A stretch of DNA of 64,000 nt from the NCBI GenBank assembly GCA_030674185.1, contig CM060312.1, forward strand, positions 73,970,237 to 74,034,236. Reading direction: 5' to 3'. Under the pieces are notes generated by a model. That model saw nothing but the letters and a program-made list of their open reading frames with translations. It had not been told where the DNA came from and searched no databases. The position numbers were made by a program, and so were the translations under genes. Origin of the DNA: Monoplex corrugatus. Lineage: Eukaryota > Mollusca > Gastropoda > Littorinimorpha > Ranellidae. Positions 1 through 8,400 of this stretch are shown here, piece by piece (the stretch's first letter is position 1; every line of letters begins with the position of its first letter).

Positions 1-344
1 TTTTTCTTTCTTACTCTTTTCCCTTTCTTTCTCACTCTGTTGCAGTGTCTACCTCAAGGATATTTCTTTTTATTGGTGTGTGCTGTTCTAGACAAGACAT
101 TTGATTCTGTTTTAAACATTTGGTGTATTTCATCATAGACCATAGATCCGACAGATGACAGGTATTCTGTGTTTGTTTTACTGTTTTGGAACTTCTTGTT
201 TTTTTCTTCACATAAGTTTACCTTGCTTTCTCTCTTGTGAGGCTGACATCTAACTACTTTTGTGTGCTGTTCATTGGATAACAAAGTGTAATTTCTATGA
301 ACGTAAATTGATACATGGTATGTCATTGCAGGTACTGGGTATAC
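1..344 (+). other. Upstream region of the UIM gene with a candidate untranslated leader exon
   Basis: A long pyrimidine tract (1-40) ends in a strong splice acceptor, with the exon starting at 45. A possible donor, CAG|GTATTC, follows after base 161. All three frames of 45-161 contain stops, so this would be an untranslated leader exon. A second acceptor (TCATTGCAG) ends at 331, 13 bases before the ATG at 345. The arrangement supports 345 as the start codon. A longer reading frame back to an ATG at 315 crosses that acceptor and is less likely. No promoter motif is evident. Confidence 0.4.
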
Positions 345-1317
345 ATGGATAGTCCAGGAATGAATGTTGGCGTTAACTTGGCAGTGAATTTTGGCACTGT
401 CATCACGAAAAGCGAGGCCCCAAACCCAGATCCTGTTGATGCCAATAGCAACAGCCAAAATATTGATCCTCAGTGGCCAAGGATTTCAGTTCAGCTACCA
501 GACTTCAGCAGTGAAGGTCATGCAACTCCCAGCATTGCTGTACAAAAGATGGAGAAGCAAGACACTGGATATGGGGACACCATTACCACTAATGAAAGCA
601 AGACTAACACTGTCACTGATGCTAATAACATGCCCTACAGACAGTGCCAACCTGAAGCATATTTACCCAGGCCCGAAGAGGGTTTGGAAGTTAGTCATGG
701 CGACAAGGACAGTTCAAGTACATGCAACAAGAATTCCAAAGGACTTACAGAAACACGGATAGAATCAGTAGCAATTGAGTCCATTCCAGTGGAAGAAGAT
801 GGGCATGAAACAACCAGCAATGATCCTTTGTCTAAGGAAGAGGGTGTGCAAGATGACAGTGTGCCTCAGTCTGAAACAGCAGTGGGTGAATCAGGTATTC
901 TTGAAAAAGGCAGTGAAGATGGAAACACAAATACAAGAGACGAGCCTGCTATGTTTCCAGAAACTGACTTGCTTTGTAAATGTGTTAGTGGACTTTCAGA
1001 TGGGCAGAATGGTCAGGATGAAATTGAGGTGGTGGAAGAGGGACTCGAAGACTTTGAGGAAGGTGAACTTGTTAATTATGCTCAAGGTCGTTATGGAACA
1101 AGTTCAGAGACTTTTCTAAGCCAGATGAGATTCTTTGGTGGAAGAACTTGGGCAAGACGTCGTGGGAGGAGAAGAGGTCGTGCAAGGGGAAAAGATGTCA
1201 CAAACATAGCTCTTAAGTTAATTGAAACTGACCAGCTGGAAGCAGACTCAGATGATGAAGAGGATAAAGAAAAGTCAGATGATGTGGCTTTTCCCAGTGA
1301 GAGAGGCAGAACCTCAG
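345..1317 (+). CDS. UIM gene, coding exon 1 (may run on into the next block)
   Basis: The ATG at 345 lies in the context TATACATGG. The frame is open to 1437. The sequence encodes an acidic Ser/Thr-rich N-terminus, then LVNYAQGRYG and an Arg-rich patch. The proposed end is the donor CAG|GTAATAAGT after 1317 (phase 1). If the 82-bp intron is not real, this exon continues to 3582 and the A7 run at 1379-1385 must carry one extra base. Confidence 0.7.
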
Positions 1318-3615
1318 GTAATAAGTCAAGTACTGTTGTGCCACAGAGGAAGTCAGCAAGAAATAACAGAATCCAAAGAAAAAAACAATATCTCATCAGG
1401 TATTGGCAGAGGAATAAATTTAAGAAAAGAAACTACTAGAGGAAGAGAGAGACCTGGAGGAGGCCGAGGATATAAAACTTATAGAGGAGGTGGTGTGGAG
1501 AAAGGCAGATCTCTGGTGGCACCCGCAACAGACAGTGCTGAGGAGGAAGCTGTGGATAATGCTGAATATGAATCTAATGATGAAGACACTTTAGCTGCCA
1601 TGAAGTTGTCCTTAGATGAAACGGAAAAATCTGGAAGGGGCAGAGGACTGCAGACTAAAAGAGGAGGTGGTCAAGGGAAAAGCAGATCTCCAACAGCATC
1701 TACAGCTGACAGTACAGAAAAAGGAACCGTGGATGATATTGAGTATCAATCCAATGATGAGGACACTTTAACTGCTATCAAATTGTCTTTAGAGGAATCA
1801 GAAAAAAATGCAAGAGGCAGAGGATATAAGACTAAAAGAGGAGGGGGTCGGGGGAGAGGCAGAACTCATATGGCATCTGCAGTTACCAATCCTGAAGAAG
1901 CTGTAGGTGATGACGCTGAATACGAATCCAATGATGAAGACACCTTAGCTGCCATCAGATTATCTTTGGAAGAAATGAATAAAAACAACACAAATGCAAG
2001 TCAGGACAGTAGCAATAAGGATGATAGCACTAATAAGGATAGTGATGTCAATAAGGATCTGAGTGCTAAGAACGACAGTAATGGTAACATGCAAATCATT
2101 GACATATGTAAGAATATTGATCCAGCACAAAAGAGTGATGAAATTAGGAAGTGTGAGATGATTGATTCTGATATAGTTGAAAACACACAGAAATGTGATG
2201 ACATGACAAAAGGACAGACTGAAATAAAAGGAGGTAAACCTAAAATCCAGAACAGGAGAAAGAAGGGAAGGAAGAGGCTGCCAGCAAAACCAAAACCTGT
2301 AAAAGAAATCACTGCTGCCAGTTTACCAGATGAGAAAGAAAAAATAGAATATGAATCAAATGATGAAGATACCCAGGCTGCAATCAGAGCATCTCTGGAA
2401 GAGCTGGAGAAAGAGAAACAAAGACAGATGGAGAGGGACCAGCAAAACGAGAAGAATGTTGACAAAGAAACAGAGAGGAGTCTTGAAAATCACAGTACTG
2501 TTGATAACGAAACAGTGACAAATCTTGAAAATGTGAGAACTGTTGAAAAACAAGTGGAGATAAATCTTGAAAACCAGAAGACTGTCCAGAAAACAAAGAG
2601 GGGGAAAGTATTGAAAAGAAAACACCCAGGGCTTATCTCAGCAATGAAACCAACCACAACAGACAGTGATGTCCCTGAATCAGATGAGCAGAATTCCTGT
2701 GACTCGGCTGCAGCAAGCGATTCAAGCTTTCAGCCAAACAAGAGACTCAGAGCAATTAGGAAAGGAGATAGGCAATCGCCCAGATCCATGGAACTGTCTG
2801 TGTACCCATCACAGTCTGGCTCCAATTTGAGATCACTGTCAGCTGAAAGACAAGAAGAAAGGCCAGATTTGCCAGACTCTAACGGTTCAAATCAAACAGT
2901 ACAGAGTTTGGAAAGCGTGGGCATGAAGTTAAGGACTAGGGTACAAGATCTAGTTAACTATGCAGAAAATGAAAAGGACGGATCTTCAGACATATCTGAT
3001 TTTGACACTGTTGAGGGTACGTTTCTAGAGGTACAGGACAGTCCAAATGCTATCTCTGTTTCTTCTAACACCAGCAATAGGGAAGAACAAGAAATGAGTC
3101 CATCGCAGAACAGCGTACAAAAGGAATCATGTTTTGTAGATGTTTCCGTTGAATCTGAAGATGACATGATAGAGCAGGACCTATGTCCCAGCATTAAATC
3201 ATCTACATGCAGTGCTTTGCAGTCTGATGAAATTACGACTCCCCATCTTAGACTGCAGAAATTGAACTTGAAGTCAGTCTATGAAAGTTCTCCGAGTCAG
3301 TGTTCATCAGGATCAGTGACACCAGTGCCTAGAAAAAGAGCACATAATGTCACGGAGAATGAAGAATACCAAGATAACCCCTCCAGAAGCAAAGCTGCAC
3401 GAATGTCATTGTCTGATCGTCCATCTGGGTCCAGCAAACAGTCTGAGAATTCTGCCACGGACAAGAGTAAAGCAACAAGAAAACCACAGTCTGATCATCA
3501 GTCCAGTTCCAGACTTCTTCTCAGCAGTGTGAGTGATGGTGCCATTGCTGATGTGACTCCATTACTTTCTTCTACTGGGCTGGTGAGTGTGTGGTGTGTG
3601 TGTGTTGTGTGTGTG

Positions 3616-3646
<31 letters not shown>

Positions 3647-3698
3647 TTTGTGTTTTGTTGTTGTTGTTGTTTGTGTATGTGTGTGTGTGTGTGTGTAT

Positions 3699-3730
<32 letters not shown>

Positions 3731-5238
3731 TTAAATCTAACCTATTTTATGATGCAGTGTTTAGCAGCTTGACATCTCGAACCGGGAACTTCAAATCTTA
3801 AAATCCCACATATAACACAAAAAATGATCTCCACAACAGGTTTGCATATGTCTAATAATTTATGTTAATCTGCAGTTTCAGAAGTGTTGTTATCCCTTTC
3901 AGCACTGCTTCTTCGGGAAGATTGCTTTGCTATGCATTGGCCTTGGGCAGAGCACAGCTGCTGTGTGTTATTAAGTGCAAGCTCTTGCAGGCTGAACACT
4001 GTGTGGCCTCAGGTTAGCTACACTTAAACAGTCATAACTTTTGAACCTCACCATCAGTCATGCTTGTGGATCATGAAGAAAAGAGCAACTCAAAAAGTTC
4101 CATCATCCTGGTCAGCTACAGTTGTTTTTAGACATTTGTCAGGCATCCTGTTGGCCGGGGGTCATCTGCATATGTGATTTACTGCAGTCAATTAGATTTA
4201 TGTGATTTACTGCAGTCCATTAGATTTATGTAGTCCATTAGATTTATGTGATTTCGTGCAGTCGATTAGATTTATAATTATATGATTTACTGCAGTCCAT
4301 TAGATTTATATGATTTACTGCAGTCGATTAGATTTATATGATTTACTGCAGTTGATTAGATTTATGTGATTTACTGCAGTCGATTAGATTTATGTGATTT
4401 ACAGCAGTTGATTAGATTTACCGGCAAAAGTGGTGAAAGGTTTAACTTTAGTTTAATTCTTGCAGCATGTCAACTGTCCAACAGTATTGACTTAAACAAC
4501 TGTCCAATAATATTAAATCAAATAACATGTTATTGGTAAACTATAACCCATACATCCCTCAGAAAAGGCCCAGAGGAAAAATATTTATGATATGATGATA
4601 GTAAGTAATGGAGAATTTATATTTATCTCATTGTAAGGGCACTCATACAATTTTCAGCAAACAGTTCCAGAAAATAATAAATTTATTAGCTTAGCCTGGC
4701 AGATCGCTTTTACATTCCACTTAAATAAAAAAAAAAGTTTCATCATTATCTACCAGAGTTTTGGCTTATGTGAACTGGTATTTTGCTGACATGAAAACTG
4801 AGCTACTTCAGGCTGTTTTTGTATAGCAGTTTATAAATCCTTGGCTTTGTAAATTTAGAAATGGGTTCCAAATGTTTTGTATACATTTGACAGTGAGAAT
4901 TCTGTTAGTAAAAATAGACTTTATAAAGTTAGGTCAGAATGAAAAATTATGATTTTGTATTCTCTCCGTGTGACATCTTAGTATGAAATCAGAGAAGATG
5001 GAAATTGAACAGTTTTCCAAATCATGGAGCATGTTGCTGAATTCAACAAAAACAGACTCATCAGCAGCACAGTAAAGATCACATAAACAAACACACAAGA
5101 CTGCATAATCCTCCCCCAAGATTTTACAGAATTTTGTGGTTGTGTTTTGTAAAAACTGTTTTCAATTTTCACAGTACTCCAGATGTTCAAAAATGTGCAC
5201 ACACAGGCACACACACAAATACAGAGAGACACACACGT

Positions 5239-5296
<58 letters not shown>

Positions 5297-5303
5297 AGAC
5301 ACA

Positions 5304-5347
<44 letters not shown>

Positions 5348-5371
5348 ACACACACACACACACCTACACAC

Positions 5372-5414
<43 letters not shown>

Positions 5415-8400
5415 ACACAAGATATGTAAGAACCAGTGATCCCTACACTTCACTGTCCTCTCCTTGCCTCTACCACCACCACCTATTGACATTTTTGACT
5501 AAGTAAATAACACATGTAAAACTGTTATATACACTGTTAATTACAGCGCTGGATATCTACTGTTAATTACAGTGTTACAGACCAACACATGGTTCATAAA
5601 GTACACTTCATGATATATTATAAGCTATACAACTATTAAAGTGACATACTGTTGTAGATCAGCACACTTTGATTTAAGAATATAACATGTTATTGTATTT
5701 TCAGAGTGGAGCAGATGGAAGAGAAGAGAGTCTTACAAAGTCTGTGGGAGGAAGTAAGTATTTTTACCTTTTTGAAATAAATCAAAGATAAATTTGTATA
5801 GAGTAATGAAACAAGTTATCACCAAAATAGATAGCAAGTGCATAATTGTATGATATAATAACTAATGATATAATAATGAGTCTTAACATCTGATCTGTGT
5901 GTTACTGTAAAAAGTTTTATGAAATTATCATTCCTTTCTCATTGTAGTGTTAACCATTGCTTCAGATTTTCATGAGATTAGTCTTACATATGCAGAATCC
6001 AGTGTAGGTGCAGTCATTAATTATAAAACCTTAAAGTTTATAATCATTGCAACAAAGTGGTTAGCACAATATACACTGATTACTGGGAGGTTGAAAGTTT
6101 GAGTCTGTTTTATTGTAGGATTTTTCAGCCTAGACTAGCTCCTACCCAGAATTGAGCATGTTGTAGACTTGTTAGGAAGATTGGGACCAGAGAGTTGGTC
6201 TCATCCACTCAGCAGAATTGTTCTTTTGTTTTATTTTGATTTTTTAGGATCATCACACTCAAGGAGGTTACCTTTGTGCTCATCTTTTTTTCCATCCTAT
6301 TTTCTATGCCACCTTAAGCCTTTCACTTCCAACCGCGGAAGTAACCACGGTATAGGGGTCACTGTACTGTAAATTATCCCTGTTGTCCTGGAGTTACCTG
6401 TGCTTGGATTGACAGAAAAACATCTGTAATAAATAGCCAGTTCATTTTCCTTCAAGAAAATATATAGTTTGTTAGATATTAGGTAATTCAATTATTTTTC
6501 ATTATTTTTTCTCTAATGTAACCCATTTTTTTGCAATAAAAGTTCTGGAAGTGAAGGGGTTAATGGCCAAAGAAGCTAGCACAGTTTTTACAATGGGGTG
6601 ATGATGATGTGGATGAGGATAATAATCATGATGCTGTTGAGTTCCATCTAGGATTGTAACTGCATGACATTGACAGGGCTGTGCTCTTTGTTGACTATTG
6701 TAATAATCCTAGCATCAACCAGGCCCGAGAGATACAGACACCAGTGGTGCTGGTCAGAAGATTTGAGCAACACCCCTAATGATGCATCCGTGAAGTGGAT
6801 GACTCGACTGTGTAGTCTCAGTCTTCCCAGTGAGCCCACAGCATGCCCAGCTCTGGATAGGAGCCAGTTAGGCAGAATTGTACTTAGTGGTAGTATTTGC
6901 AGTAATGAGATAAATAAGCCTCTGGATACCTTTAACTTTAATGGCGGTAATCGTTTTGCTTTGGTCAATCCTGGCTCATGAAGATGGTGTCTGGCCTCTA
7001 GTCCGTCCTTCACTGACAGGATATCTAACCCTGTCAGGGTTGGGAAAGATAAAATGCTGTAAGAAAGAGGAATGGGAACTGATTTTAAGATTCTTGGCTG
7101 ATCCAAGGATAATGAAGTTTTCCACTTCAATCGATAGATATCTCCAGCAATGATAGGGGGACACTTTCTGTCTGAAGGATATTTTGTAAAATCTGGAAAG
7201 TGCAAATCCGACCTGTAATGCTGTCTGTGATGATTTGTGCAGTGATGTCCTACCTGTTTGGAGACAAGGTGACTGAGGAATGCCCCAATGGGTTTGTTGT
7301 CAATGTGAGACTGGAGGTTGAAAAGAAGAAAAATCAGGATGATGGCAGTACCACATCGAATAGGTGAATTGGAGTTAAGAGTTGTGGGGTCATTGTTGTA
7401 TTATTTTTTTTAATCTTATAAACTCTAATAAACTAGTTTGTTTTGGATTCGGTGCTGTGTTTTTTAAATGTATAAAGTAGTGTGTTTTAGGTTCAGTGCT
7501 GTATTGTTTTTATATCTTATAAAGTAGTGTGTTTTAGGTTTAGTGCTGTATTGTTTTTATATCTTATAAAGTAGTGTGTTTTAGGTTTAGTGCTGTATTG
7601 TTTTTATATCTTATAAAGTAGTGTGTTTTGGGTTTAGTGCTGTATTGTTTTTATATCTTATAAAGTTGTGTGTTTTGGGTTTAGTGCTGTGTTGTTTTTA
7701 TATCTTATAAACTAGTGTGTTTTGGGTTTAGTGCTGTATTGTTTTTATATCTTATAAAGTTGTGTGTTTTGGGTTTAGTGCTGTATTGTTTTTATATCTT
7801 ATAAAGTTGTGTGTTTTGGGTTTAGTGCTGTATTGTTTTTATATCTTATAAAGTAGTGTGTTTTGGGTTTAGTGCTGTATTGTTTTTATATCTTATAAAG
7901 TAGTGTGTTTTGGGTTTAGTGCTGTATTGTTTTTATAGCTTATAAAGTAGTGTGTTTTGGGTTTAGTGCTGTATTGTTTTTATATCTTATAAAGTGGTGT
8001 GTTTTGGGTTTAGTGCTGTATTGTTCTTTTAGCTTATAAAGTAGTGTGTTTTGGGTTTAGTGCTGTATTGTTCTTTTAGCTTATAAAGTTGTGTGTTTTG
8101 GGTTTAGTGCTGTATTGTTTTTATATCTTATAAAGTTGTGTGTTTTGGGTTTAGTGCTGTATTGTTTTTATATCTTATAAAGTTGTGTGTTTTGGGTTTA
8201 GTGCTGTATTTTGTTCTTTTAGCTTATAAAGTTGTGTGTTTTGGGTTTAGTGCTGTGTTGTTTTTATATCTTATAAAGTTGTGTGTTTTGGGTTTAGTGC
8301 TGTATTGTTCTTTTAGCTTATAAAGTAGTGTGTTTTGGGTTTAGTGCTGTATTGTTTTTATATCTTATAAAGTAGTGTGTTTTGGGTTTAGTGCTGTGTT

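Larger units (their letters stand above)
3783..5704 (+). other. Intron of the UIM gene
   Basis: This intron holds AT-rich sequence, the 28-bp array at 4172-4420 and a CA tract at 5195-5415. It ends in the acceptor TTGTATTTTCAG before 5705. I see no additional exon, and none is needed because the phases match directly. Confidence 0.7.

Noticed and set aside
45..161. Coding exon at the left edge
   Set aside because: Good splice sites but stops in all three frames; kept only as a possible untranslated leader.
3583..3801. C-terminal extension of the UIM protein into Val/Cys-rich sequence
   Set aside because: It is translation of a GT tract past the donor CTG|GTGAGT; downstream exons match in phase.
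6664..7205. Protein-coding frames of 105-185 residues on both strands
   Set aside because: They lie in a reversed SINE and intronic sequence; the only supported exon nearby is 7243-7363.
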